64,000 nucleotides of DNA, taken from positions 52,253 through 116,252 of the forward strand of contig JANYKC010000034.1 in assembly GCA_025358255.1 (NCBI GenBank). The letters are read 5' to 3'. Position numbers and translations under genes: made by a program. Numbering within the stretch: the first letter of the stretch is position 1; each line of letters begins with the position of its first letter. Below, piece after piece: positions 34,086 through 42,019 of the stretch. Source of the stretch: Spirochaetaceae bacterium (GTDB taxonomy: Bacteria > Spirochaetota > Spirochaetia > Treponematales > Rectinemataceae). The notes beneath the pieces are model-generated. The model ran no database searches, was not told where the DNA came from, and saw only the letters and a list, made by a program, of their open reading frames with translations.

Positions 34086-34955
34086 ATGTCACCACGAACG
34101 GCCGAGGCCAATGAGGCCATCCACGATGAAAGACGGACTGCTATCCTGAATGCGGCCCTTGGCGCCTTTGTAGAAAGGGGCTTTGAAGGGACGAGGATAC
34201 AAGAGATAGCTGATCGCTGCGGCTTGAGCTACGGTCTCGTCTACCATTATTTCCCGACAAAGGAAGCGGTTTTCACGATTCTCGTGGACTCGGCCCTCGC
34301 CGGGGCGGCATCCCTCGTGGGGTCCTTGCCGAAGGCCGCGCCTCCAGGGGCTTTTGGCAGCTTTGTCGCCTATGCGATCCGGGATCCTTCGCCCCAGTAT
34401 TTTGCCCTGATCGTGGAAGCGCTGACCAAGCAGGGGGTTCCCCCTGAATTGGCCGACAGGGCGAGGCAGACGGTTCGTGGCCTCAAGGCAGCCATCGCCA
34501 CCGCAGGTGGCGCCGCCACCGCAGGTGGCGCCGCTGCCGCAGGTGGCGCCGCCATCGCAGGTGGCGATGCTGCCGCAGGTGGCGCCGCTGCCGCAGGTGG
34601 CGATGCTGCCGCAGGTGGCGATGCTGCCGCAGGTGGCGATGCTGCCGCAGGTGGCGCCGCTGCCGCAGGTGGCGATGCCATCGCAGGTGGCGATGCTGCC
34701 GCAGGTAGCGCCGCAGGTGGCGCCGCTGCCGCAGGTGGCGCCGCCACCGCAGGTGGCGATGCCATCGCAGGTGGCGCCGCTGCCGCAGGTGGCGATGCCA
34801 TCGCAGGTGGCGATGCTGCCGGGATCGAGGCGGGTGAAAGGGCCGAGGGCATCCTGGCCATCCTCCTGGGTGCCTCGATCATGAAAAGCTGCGGCGTTTC
34901 CGATGGAAGTTTCGCTTCCCGCGCGGCGGCAGTGGTCGCCGAAGCCCTCTGGTGA
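34086..34955 (+). CDS. TetR/AcrR-family regulator with an 18-bp minisatellite in its ligand domain
   Basis: A transcriptional regulator of 289 residues with TAGGAG before the ATG. Residues 15-60 form the TetR helix-turn-helix (RRTAILNAALGAFVERGFEG, IQEIADRCGLSYGLVYHYF, PTKEAVF). The ligand/dimerisation domain follows but is interrupted from about residue 139 to 245 by 17-18 imperfect hexapeptides of the form Ala-x-Ala-Gly-Gly-Ala/Asp, encoded by an 18-bp repeat. Removing the repeats leaves about 185 residues, a normal TetR length, ending ILAILLGASIMKSCG and VVAEALW. The gene heads an operon with a broken FAD oxidoreductase 4 bp downstream, a permease fusion and an outer-membrane barrel; it probably regulates these. 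Confidence 0.85.
   Translation: MSPRTAEANEAIHDERRTAILNAALGAFVERGFEGTRIQEIADRCGLSYGLVYHYFPTKEAVFTILVDSALAGAASLVGSLPKAAPPGAFGSFVAYAIRDPSPQYFALIVEALTKQGVPPELADRARQTVRGLKAAIATAGGAATAGGAAAAGGAAIAGGDAAAGGAAAAGGDAAAGGDAAAGGDAAAGGAAAAGGDAIAGGDAAAGSAAGGAAAAGGAATAGGDAIAGGAAAAGGDAIAGGDAAGIEAGERAEGILAILLGASIMKSCGVSDGSFASRAAAVVAEALW
34503..34820. repeat. 18-bp minisatellite inside tetR, about 18 units
   Basis: The core GCAGGTGGC recurs 18 times (once as GCAGGTAGC), normally every 18 bp, in units such as GCAGGTGGCGATGCTGCC. Variants GCCGCC, GATGCC and ATCGCA alternate, and one unit is shortened to a 9-bp-spaced step. All units keep the frame, and the array is open in several frames on both strands because the unit length is a multiple of three. 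It is a coding tandem repeat, not a CRISPR array: there are no unique spacers. Confidence 0.95.
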
Positions 34956-34959
34956 TGAT

Positions 34960-36391
34960 ATGGAACGCGTTGACGTAGTCATTGTCGGAGGGGGGATGGC
35001 GGGGCTGTCCTCGGCCGCCTTCCTGTCCCTCGAGGGTCGCTCGGTCGCCATCCTTGAAAAGCATGACAAGGTCGGGGGCTTCGCCTCCTCATTTGAACGC
35101 GGCGGAGTCCGGTTCGACCTTGGCATCGAAGGCCTCCGGGAACTGGCGTCCGACTCCTTCCTTCCCACTTTCCTGCGCTGGTGGGGCGTCGACCTGAGCC
35201 TCGAAACCCGGCAGGAGGTCATGGAAGTCCATACCAAGCGGGGAAGCTACCGGATCCGGGGCGATGCGGCCCGCGAGGACCTGTGGGCCGCATCTCCTGC
35301 GCTATGGCTTCCGCAATTCCTCGCAGGTCCTCCCCGCCATCTTTGGCGATTCCGAGCTCATCCGCGTGGCCAACGCCAAAACCGTCGAGGACATGGTCTA
35401 TATGGCCGTGGCCTATCGATGGGAAGCCTTCACGAGCGGCAAGGTCATGTATCCCAAGGGCGGGATCCGCGCCTTGCCTGAGGCGATCGCGGCTTCCATC
35501 CGTGCGCGCGGCGGCCAGATCCATGTCTCCACGGAAGCAAGCGGCGTCAGGCAGGTCGCATCGGGCTTCGAGGTCGATTGCGCCGATGGGAGGACCTTCG
35601 CGGCGGCCAAGGTGGTCATGGCAGCAGCCATGCCTTGGGCGGCTTTCGCCCTCTTCGGCGAGGACCGGCGTTTCGATGCCTTGCGCGCCGCCATCGGCGG
35701 CAGGAAGGCCTTTCCTGCCTGCTTCATGAGCTTCCTTTCCCTCGATCCCTCATTCGACCCAGGCGGCGCCAACTACATATCCGACTGGGCGGACGAAGGA
35801 CCCTTGCCCTCGATCTGGGCGAGCGGCAAGGCCGCTCGTGGGCTCGGCCCGGCCACGGCACCATTGGCCTGCATCGTCGCCGGGACCGGAGGGGAAAAGG
35901 AAGCGCCAATTGCCATGACCGTGATGGCAGCCCTGGGCTATGACTATGGAAGGCGTTGGGGGATGGCCGACGCAGGCTTGACCTCGGCCGGCGGCGCCTG
36001 GCGCGGCGCGCCGGCGGGCTACCGCGCCTCGGGGGATTACCTGCGCATCAAGATGGAGACACAAGCCATCATCCTCGACCGGCTAGAGTCGAGGTTTGGA
36101 CGGGGCTTCCGCGAGGCCATACGCTTTCAGGCCGCGGCGACCCCGATTTCATTCGCCCGATACACGAACAGCCCCGGCGGATCCTACATGGGATTCTCGA
36201 TACAAGCGGGCGAGTACGGCCGCTTCCTCCCCCAGAGAAGCCCGATCCCGGGCCTTGTCTTCGCGGGCCAGTGGGTCTTCCCAGGCTTCGGCGTGGGCGG
36301 CGCGGCCGCCAGCGGCTATTTCGCCGCCAAGACCCTCCTTGCGGACGAAGGCGGCGACCTGGATGGGCTCTTGCGGTCCCTGGAGGCCTGA
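34960..36391 (+). pseudogene. CrtI-like NAD(P)/FAD-dependent oxidoreductase, frameshifted with internal deletion
   Basis: The first frame starts at ATG 34960, 4 bp after tetR, and gives the Rossmann FAD motif VDVVIVGGGMAGLSSAAFLS, then EKHDKVGGFASSF and RFDLGIEGLRELA up to about residue 105. The homology continues in another frame from about 35290: FGDSELIRVANAKTVEDMVY, YPKGGIRALPEAIAASIRA, and the C-terminal FAD segment PGLVFAGQWVFPGFGVGG. The combined length is about 475 residues, whereas phytoene-desaturase-like relatives of this type are longer, so roughly 100 central residues seem to be deleted at the frame change. The enzyme would have acted on an isoprenoid or other lipid. Unless the frame is restored somehow, the gene is inactive, though it lies inside an apparently intact operon. 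Confidence 0.65.
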
Positions 36392-36392
36392 G

Positions 36393-37970
36393 GTGCGTTA
36401 CCTTCTTGGAGTGCTGGCCGGCATCCTTTCCGGCATCGTCTTCACGGCTTCCTCCATACTTCAGAAGCGGGCCATCAACGCGATAGGCGACACTGCTCCC
36501 TTTTTCCTGAACCTCGCCAGGTCCCCGCTTTGGCTCCTGGGCTTCGCTCTCTCCTTCGCCATCGGGGCCCCCCTCAGCATGGCTTCCTACATGGCCATCG
36601 GCCCAACCATCCCGCCGGCCTTGGGTTCCTTGGGGCTTGCCGCGGTGCCGGTCTTGGCGCGGCTTTTCCTCGGGGAGAGGCCGGCGGCACTCTCCTACGC
36701 CGGAGCGGCGGCGGTGGCATTGGCCGTCGCCTGCATCGGACTCAGCGGCATGGCCATCGCGCCGGAGGGCATCAACTGGCTTGACCCCGGCTTCCTCCTC
36801 CGCGCGGCGGCGGCCTTCGGCTCCGTCCTCCTCGTCGCGGCGGCCTGCCTGGGTTCCGGCCTCCTTCCCCGGGGGGCTGGGGCGATGCCGCTCGCGCTGG
36901 CCGCGGGAGCCTTCCAGGCCGTCGCCAATGCCCTCATGGCGCCCATCGCCGGCCAGCTGGGGCTTCTCGTGTCAGGCAACCTGGGCCTTGCAGGCTTCCT
37001 CATCGCAGGGCTTGCCAGCATCGCGCTCGCATCCGTCAACTTGGGCGCGATAGCGGTCGCACAACTTGCCCTTAGGAAGGGGACGGCCGCCATGGTCGTG
37101 CCGATCCAGCAGCTGCCGATCCAGCTCACGCCCCTCGTTTTCCATGCCGTCCTGTATCGAGGGGGGTTCGGCGCGGCGGGCAAGGCCGCGCTCCTGGGCT
37201 CGGGCCTTGTCCTCCTCATCGCGGGATCATTCGCCCTCGGCAGGGGCAAGGCCAAGGCCAAGGCCCTGGGCAAGCTTCCCGCCGCGGCCGCCTGCCTTGT
37301 CCTCGCCTTTGCCGGCGCTTCTCCAACCTCGCTGGGAGCCCAGGATGCCAGCCCTGCGGGCTCAAGCTCCCGCTATGCCTTTGTCGACGAGGCCGGACAC
37401 GTGACCGGCACGCTGGACATCACGGTGGCCAAGGGAAGCGAGGGCATGGAGATAAGCTCGATCGACTCGGCGGGATTCCGCGGATACGCGAGGCTGGGCG
37501 AGGGGATGGTGCAGGAGGAGGTCCGCTACGACATCGCGCCGGGACAGGCGATCCGTTTCACGGCCACGGAGCGCAGGGAGTCCTGGACCATGGAGGGAGG
37601 CGCACGCGGCCTGCAAAGCCGGACAGAAAGGACCTGGCTTGGAGATAGGAGCATCTTCTTCGTCCTGCCCACGCTTGTCGATCCGGGGAAAACGGGGGAC
37701 GAGGCGCGGTTCGTCCTCGTCCGGCCGGACGGCCTCCAGCGCGCGACCATGAGGCTCCGCGCGGAGGGCGCCGTCGACCTGGGCCTCCTTGGGGGCAAGG
37801 TGGTGCGGGCCTATCGCATCAGCATGGAGCTGGCCGACCCGGTCGGGCGGATGTTCTGGCCATATACGTACAATTATTACTATCGAGTCGGGGACCGCCG
37901 CTTCCTCGCCTATGACGGCCCGGACGACAGGAAGCGGACTTCAAGGATCGCTTTCGTGGGGGACCGATGA
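36393..37970 (+). CDS. DMT-type permease fused to a periplasmic beta domain
   Basis: A 525-residue protein starting with GTG at 36393, with GGAGG 6 nt upstream. Residues 1-290 form about ten helices in the EamA/NIPA-like pattern (YLLGVLAGILSGIVFTASSI, SMASYMAIGPTIPPALGSLG, LGERPAALSYAGAAAVALA). A further hydrophobic segment near 295-315 (AAAACLVLAFAGASPTSLGA) resembles a signal or anchor. It is followed by about 200 residues of beta-rich sequence (DITVAKGSEGMEISSIDSAG, MFWPYTYNYYYRVGDRRFLA) that should lie in the periplasm and recalls DUF3108-type domains. An alternative is that two ancestral genes fused here. Its stop overlaps the start of the outer-membrane barrel gene, which suggests a joint role across the envelope. 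The cargo is unknown. Confidence 0.7.
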   Translation: MRYLLGVLAGILSGIVFTASSILQKRAINAIGDTAPFFLNLARSPLWLLGFALSFAIGAPLSMASYMAIGPTIPPALGSLGLAAVPVLARLFLGERPAALSYAGAAAVALAVACIGLSGMAIAPEGINWLDPGFLLRAAAAFGSVLLVAAACLGSGLLPRGAGAMPLALAAGAFQAVANALMAPIAGQLGLLVSGNLGLAGFLIAGLASIALASVNLGAIAVAQLALRKGTAAMVVPIQQLPIQLTPLVFHAVLYRGGFGAAGKAALLGSGLVLLIAGSFALGRGKAKAKALGKLPAAAACLVLAFAGASPTSLGAQDASPAGSSSRYAFVDEAGHVTGTLDITVAKGSEGMEISSIDSAGFRGYARLGEGMVQEEVRYDIAPGQAIRFTATERRESWTMEGGARGLQSRTERTWLGDRSIFFVLPTLVDPGKTGDEARFVLVRPDGLQRATMRLRAEGAVDLGLLGGKVVRAYRISMELADPVGRMFWPYTYNYYYRVGDRRFLAYDGPDDRKRTSRIAFVGDR

Positions 37971-39064
37971 TCGCTGGATCGAGGATGCCAAGGCGCTTGT
38001 TTGCCGCCCTCGCGTTCGGGTTCTGGGCGTCGTCTCTGGCATGCATGGCCCAGAGCGGCGCGAAGCTGGCTTTCATGGGCCTTCCAAGTTTTTTTTACAT
38101 GCCTGAAACGGGCTTCGGCGGAGGGCTCATGGTGATGGTCACCAGGTCCTCGCCGGGGGGCAAGGGCGATCCAGCGCTCGGGGACAGCCTGAGGGCGGGT
38201 GGATACTATACCGAGTATGGCCAGGCCGGTGGATGGGCGTCCCTCGAAGCCTATCTTGGGGCTTCCCGCACGCGGCTCGGCCTGGACGGCTCGATCTCGC
38301 GCTATCCCAGCCGCTTTTTCGGCATCGGGCCATCCGCGTCCGCCGACGAGACCTATGTCCCCCTCACGGGCAGCGCCGCCGCGAGGCTGGGTTTCGCGCT
38401 TTCGCCCTCGTTCCGCGCGGGTCCGCGATTCCGCTACGCTATGTCCAGGACGCTCGAGGCGAAAAGCGACGGTCTCCTCGCGCAAGGCGGATTGACCGGA
38501 GGCGAAGGTTATGTCTCGAACGCCGTGGGCTTCGCCCTCTGTTTCGACACCCGCGATTCCGCGATCACGCCCACCAAGGGCGGGTATCTCGATCTCACCG
38601 CCATGGCCGCGAGCCATGTCATCGGCTCGAGCCAGGATTTCATCCTGTCCTGCCTCGATGCGAGGGCCTACCTCAGGCCCCTTCCCGCATCGAAGCTGGT
38701 GCTCGCCCTCCAGGCGCGGGCGGAGGCCGCTTTCGGCGACCTGCCTTTCCAGGAATTGCTGAGGATAGGTGGGGACAAGCTCATGCGCGGCTACTATGAC
38801 GGCAGGTACAGGGACCTCGATCTCCTTGCCCTCCAGGCCGAGTTCCGGCTGCTCATCTGGTGGCGCTTCGGCCTCACGGTCTTCGGTGGCATCGCACAGG
38901 TCGGCAGTCTCGCGTCAGGGTTCGACCTGCGCCAGCCCAAGGCCTCAGGAGGAATCGGGGCCAGGGTCAGGCTCGATGACGACTCGAACGCCAACATGCG
39001 CGTGGATATCGCCTGGGCCGAAGGCGGCCCGCAATTATATTTCAATTTCGGAGAGGCCTTCTGA
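37967..39064 (+). CDS. Omp85/BamA-TamA-type outer-membrane beta-barrel protein
   Basis: A 365-residue protein with a signal peptide (PRRLFAALAFGFWASSLACMAQ). The mature part alternates short amphipathic beta-strands. The Omp85 loop-6-like region reads LRIGGDKLMRGYYDGRYRD, and the last strand is MRVDIAWAEGGPQLYFNFGEAF, ending in Phe as expected for outer-membrane barrels. There is no POTRA domain before the barrel, so it is a barrel-only member of the surface-antigen (bacterial_surface_Ag) group. It begins at ATGA overlapping the permease fusion. A TTTTTTTT tract at about 38090 encodes a Phe pair and is a potential slippage site. Confidence 0.75.
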   Translation: MIAGSRMPRRLFAALAFGFWASSLACMAQSGAKLAFMGLPSFFYMPETGFGGGLMVMVTRSSPGGKGDPALGDSLRAGGYYTEYGQAGGWASLEAYLGASRTRLGLDGSISRYPSRFFGIGPSASADETYVPLTGSAAARLGFALSPSFRAGPRFRYAMSRTLEAKSDGLLAQGGLTGGEGYVSNAVGFALCFDTRDSAITPTKGGYLDLTAMAASHVIGSSQDFILSCLDARAYLRPLPASKLVLALQARAEAAFGDLPFQELLRIGGDKLMRGYYDGRYRDLDLLALQAEFRLLIWWRFGLTVFGGIAQVGSLASGFDLRQPKASGGIGARVRLDDDSNANMRVDIAWAEGGPQLYFNFGEAF

Positions 39065-39093
39065 GCCTGTCCTGAGGAAAAAGGAGCAGCATC

Positions 39094-39513
39094 ATGATCA
39101 ATCTCCTCACCAGGATCCTTGTCGGGATCGGAAGCCTCGCCTCGATCGGTCTTGGCATCTGGCACTTCACCGTGCCCAAGGCCTGGAACTGGAATTCCTA
39201 TATCGACCCGCGGGCCACCGAGCTCTTCGTCGCGGTACGGGCGATCAACATCTTCTTCTCCCTGTCCTTGGTGCTTTTCGGCCTCTTGAATGTCCTCATG
39301 GTGTTCGGGAACAGGTCCAACAGATACTCGATCACCGTTGTCCTGTCGGTGACCTGCGTATTGTGGCTCACCCGGGTCATCCTCCAGCTGGTGAGCCCGC
39401 AAGGCACGATGAGCCCCGTCCTCCAATACTCGATGCTGTTCTCCTTCGTCCTTGTGCTGCTTTGCTATGGCCTGTCGCTTGTCTTGCTGCTCGCCCGTGG
39501 GGCTTTCCGTTAG
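39094..39513 (+). CDS. Small four-helix membrane protein, unknown function
   Basis: A 139-residue protein with AAGGAG upstream of the ATG. Four transmembrane segments are predicted: residues 5-25 (RILVGIGSLASIGLGIWHFT), 45-70, 80-98 and 110-135. A WHF at the end of helix 1 and a conserved-looking NWNSYIDP loop follow. I do not recognise a family with certainty; short proteins of this kind resemble DoxX-like or hypothetical membrane proteins. It lies 30 bp after the barrel gene and 123 bp before an ECF sigma factor. A run of ten T follows the stop, inside an imperfect GGCGGG/CCCGCC hairpin. Confidence 0.7.
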   Translation: MINLLTRILVGIGSLASIGLGIWHFTVPKAWNWNSYIDPRATELFVAVRAINIFFSLSLVLFGLLNVLMVFGNRSNRYSITVVLSVTCVLWLTRVILQLVSPQGTMSPVLQYSMLFSFVLVLLCYGLSLVLLLARGAFR

Positions 39514-39636
39514 CCGTACCTTGTGGAAGAATGAGAGGCGGGTTTTTTTTTCCGGGTGGCCCGCCTGCCGCTTGCGAGGAGTCTCCTCCCTGGAAGGCCG
39601 GACTGTCTCAGCGATGAACGAAAGGACTGGCGAGCA

Positions 39637-40533
39637 ATGACTGGCTTTGTCGACGAGGCAGTAGACCTGGAACAGGAAAAGGCGATGGTCCTCCTCGCGC
39701 AGCAGGGTGACGGGAAGGCCTTGGAGGAGCTGATCAGGCTCTCCCAGCCTTGGGTCTTCAACCTCGTCCTCCGCATGGTGCCTGATTACCATGAGGCCGA
39801 GGACCTGAGCCAGGAGATCCTCCTGAAATCCGTCCTCAAGCTCTCGACGTTCAGGTCAGAGAGCCGTTTCCGCACCTGGCTCTATCGCATCGCGGTGAAC
39901 CAGGTCCTCAACATGAAGGAGAGCAACTCCGAAAAGCGCTTCGCCGGTTGGGGAGACGTGGCAAACGACGAATTGATGAGGAGGTTCCTGGACCAGGAGA
40001 TGGCCGACCCGAAAAACATCCCCTGCGACCTGGACCTCCTCGTCAAGGAAGTGCGCATCCAGTGCATGCTGGCGATGCTCCTGTGCCTGAACCGCAAGCA
40101 TCGCATCGTCTATATCCTGGGCGGGATCCTGGGCATAAGCGGACGGACGGCCAGCGAGATCCTTGGAATCAGCGAAGCAAATTTCAGGAAGATCCTCTCC
40201 AGGTCCCGTCATCGGCTTCTTCACTTCATGAAGGGTTGCTGCAGCCTCGTGAATCCCGGCAAGCCTTGCACCTGCGAGAGGTGCGCGCCGATCTCGGTCC
40301 AGCGGGGGAACATCGATCCGTTGAAGCTGGTGTTCAACGCGAAAGACGCCCCTGCCCTTCGCGAGATCCTTTCCAGAAGCAGGGACAGGCTCGACAACAT
40401 AGAAGTGAGGCATTGCCAGGACCTTTATCGCGACCATGCCCTCCTGGAATCGCCCGACTTCTCGAGGAAGGTCCTGGAGCTGCTGCAAGGCGCGGATTTC
40501 CAGGGCTTCCTCGACACGGTACCGATGAACTAG
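39637..40533 (+). CDS. ECF-type RNA polymerase sigma factor with Cys-rich C-terminal extension
   Basis: A 298-residue sigma factor. Region 2 spans about residues 25-95 (AQQGDGKALEELIRLSQPWV, DYHEAEDLSQEILLKSVLKL, SESRFRTWLYRIAVNQVLN). Region 4 spans about 140-205 (LNRKHRIVYILGGILGISGR, ASEILGISEANFRKILSRSR). About 95 residues follow that ordinary ECF factors lack, with a cysteine cluster CCSLVNPGKPCTCERC and a GNIDPLKLVF motif. I recall similar C-terminal Cys motifs in other ECF subfamilies, but no number can be given. No anti-sigma gene is evident nearby; the extension could provide self-regulation. The ATG at 39637 with AAAGGA upstream is preferred over the longer open frame. Confidence 0.82.
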   Translation: MTGFVDEAVDLEQEKAMVLLAQQGDGKALEELIRLSQPWVFNLVLRMVPDYHEAEDLSQEILLKSVLKLSTFRSESRFRTWLYRIAVNQVLNMKESNSEKRFAGWGDVANDELMRRFLDQEMADPKNIPCDLDLLVKEVRIQCMLAMLLCLNRKHRIVYILGGILGISGRTASEILGISEANFRKILSRSRHRLLHFMKGCCSLVNPGKPCTCERCAPISVQRGNIDPLKLVFNAKDAPALREILSRSRDRLDNIEVRHCQDLYRDHALLESPDFSRKVLELLQGADFQGFLDTVPMN

Positions 40534-40600
40534 CGCTTTCGCTTCTCCATGGCCGACGCGGCAGCCCGGAAAATGGCATTGCCGGCCCCCAGCCTCCATT

Positions 40601-40661
40601 CCCGTCGCTACGGGCCAGAATCAGGGGCTGAAGCCAATGTTTGGTTGCCGGGTCAGCAAGT
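40601..40661. repeat. Dispersed palindromic repeat, copy 1
   Basis: CCCGTCGCTACGGGCCAGAATC followed by sequence that includes AGCCAATGTTTGGTTGCCGG and TCAGCAA. The same element occurs in inverted orientation at 43360-43420 and in direct orientation at about 43407-43465. The central CCCGT-CGCT-ACGGG can form a hairpin. Its right end overlaps the stop codon of the DinB gene. Confidence 0.65.
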
Positions 40662-41114
40662 CACCAGGTGCTGCCTGATTATCGCCAGATGGTAGGCGCA
40701 ATGGGCAATTGTGCCCATCATCAAGTCCAGCTTGTTCCCTTCAAGCCAGTTTCCGGTGCCGCTGACGAGCTTCATCAGTTCTTCATTTTCGTCCTTGAGG
40801 GCCGCTATTTCCGCTTCCCATTGAATTGCGGTCACTGCCGCTTCCCAGCCCTCCGCCCAGTTGTAATGGCTCAGGTCCTTGGCGTTGATGAAATCCTGCG
40901 TGTATTTCAAGGATACGATCACATGGTTGATGTGTCCGGCTATGGTCTCATGCGAGCCCTCGAATTCCGTCGAGGCTGTCTTGCTGTCGATTTCCCGCAA
41001 GGTTAGGAGATAGGGAGCGCCTTTGTCGAGATAATAACCCTTCGCATCCAGGAAGGTCTCTTCCAGCAGGGCAAGCAGTTTCTTGCGGATGGCAGCATCA
41101 AGGTCGTCTGGCAT
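40653..41114 (-). CDS. DinB-like four-helix protein
   Basis: A 153-residue cytoplasmic protein, a typical length for the DinB/YfiT-like superfamily. It shows the fold pattern of four helices with metal-binding His residues: SHETIAGHINHVIVSLKYT in helix 2 and MMGTIAHCAYHLAIIRQHL at the C-terminus, the usual G..aH.ayHlgqir motif. Members bind a divalent metal; several are thiol transferases, most are of unknown function. The start at 41114 has GGGGGAG three nucleotides upstream. It is followed on the same strand by nothing but the dispersed repeat and lies 35 bp downstream of the DUF4386 gene. Confidence 0.75.
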   Translation of the reverse strand: MPDDLDAAIRKKLLALLEETFLDAKGYYLDKGAPYLLTLREIDSKTASTEFEGSHETIAGHINHVIVSLKYTQDFINAKDLSHYNWAEGWEAAVTAIQWEAEIAALKDENEELMKLVSGTGNWLEGNKLDLMMGTIAHCAYHLAIIRQHLVTC

Positions 41115-41149
41115 TTTCTCCCCCCAAAAAAATCGCGGTAGCGTGGGCT

Positions 41150-41809
41150 TTATTCCCTGTATCCCTTCACGATCAGCCAGACGGCAAGCACCAGCTCCTG
41201 GAGGAGGATGGGCATGTTGAGGAGAAACACGACGGGGGAGGTGTCGCAGAGCATGCCGAGCAGGGACGACAGCAGCATCAGCGGAATCCCCACAAGTCCC
41301 CAGAGGGAAAGCCAGCGCGGAATGAGCCGCGTCCGATAGAAGATCGAGTAGTAGATGAGGGCCGCCAGGCACATGCCAGGGACATAGACGTTGCTCGCCC
41401 AGTTGTTCACCGCATTGATCGCCGCAGCGGCGGGCTGGTAGAACGAATTAGGCGGACTTCCGGCCTTCACGAATTCCTGGGCGAGCGCCAGGAGGGCGAA
41501 GTAGCCGATGGCGCTCGCGACCTGGAGGGTCCCTTCCATGAGGCGGAGGCCCATCGCGGCGACCGCCAGGCCTTCGTTGTGCCGCTTGAGGACAGGGTAG
41601 AGGGATATTCCGATGCCGGCGCAGGCGAGGCCCATGACCATGATGGCGAAAGCGAACAGGACGGTCTGGACCCTGCTCGAGGCCACCGCGGACAGGAGGT
41701 CCGGTGAGGAGAAAGCCTGCCCCCACAGCAGCATGGCGGCGATGACCGGCACTGTTCCCAGGATGAGCAAGATGCCGGTGATCCGGGCGTTAGTCCTTGA
41801 ATTTGCCAA
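41150..41809 (-). CDS. DUF4386-like membrane protein
   Basis: A 219-residue polytopic protein with about six helices. It opens with the DUF4386-type start (NARITGILLILGTVPVIAAM) and continues with LYPVLKRHNEGLAVAAMGLR, RLMEGTLQVASAIGYFALLA, SIFYRTRLIPRWLSLWGLVG and LNMPILLQELVLAVWLIVKG, segments seen in that family. The function is unknown. The start is a TTG at 41809, chosen because AAGGAG lies 6 nt upstream and no ATG fits. It is co-directional with the DinB-like gene and possibly co-transcribed. Confidence 0.75.
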   Translation of the reverse strand: MANSRTNARITGILLILGTVPVIAAMLLWGQAFSSPDLLSAVASSRVQTVLFAFAIMVMGLACAGIGISLYPVLKRHNEGLAVAAMGLRLMEGTLQVASAIGYFALLALAQEFVKAGSPPNSFYQPAAAAINAVNNWASNVYVPGMCLAALIYYSIFYRTRLIPRWLSLWGLVGIPLMLLSSLLGMLCDTSPVVFLLNMPILLQELVLAVWLIVKGYRE

Positions 41810-42019
41810 GATGTTCTCCTTTTTTTTCCTTCAAGCCTTCGTCTTTTTGGAGCGAAACCGCGACCGTCCCTGCCTGGCCATGTGCTTGCCGCCGCGAGGG
41901 GTCGGCGCACCAACGCCGTTGGTTCCTTCCTGACCAGGTTGGACAGCCATCGCCACCACCTTGTGACAAGGTCTGGCTGGATTTCTCAGGTGATTGTCCG
42001 ACGATGTGCCGGAAGGTCC

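Noticed and set aside
34503..34820. CRISPR array
   Set aside because: The repeats are directly tandem, 18 bp apart and part of a coding frame; there are no unique spacers and no cas genes in the window.
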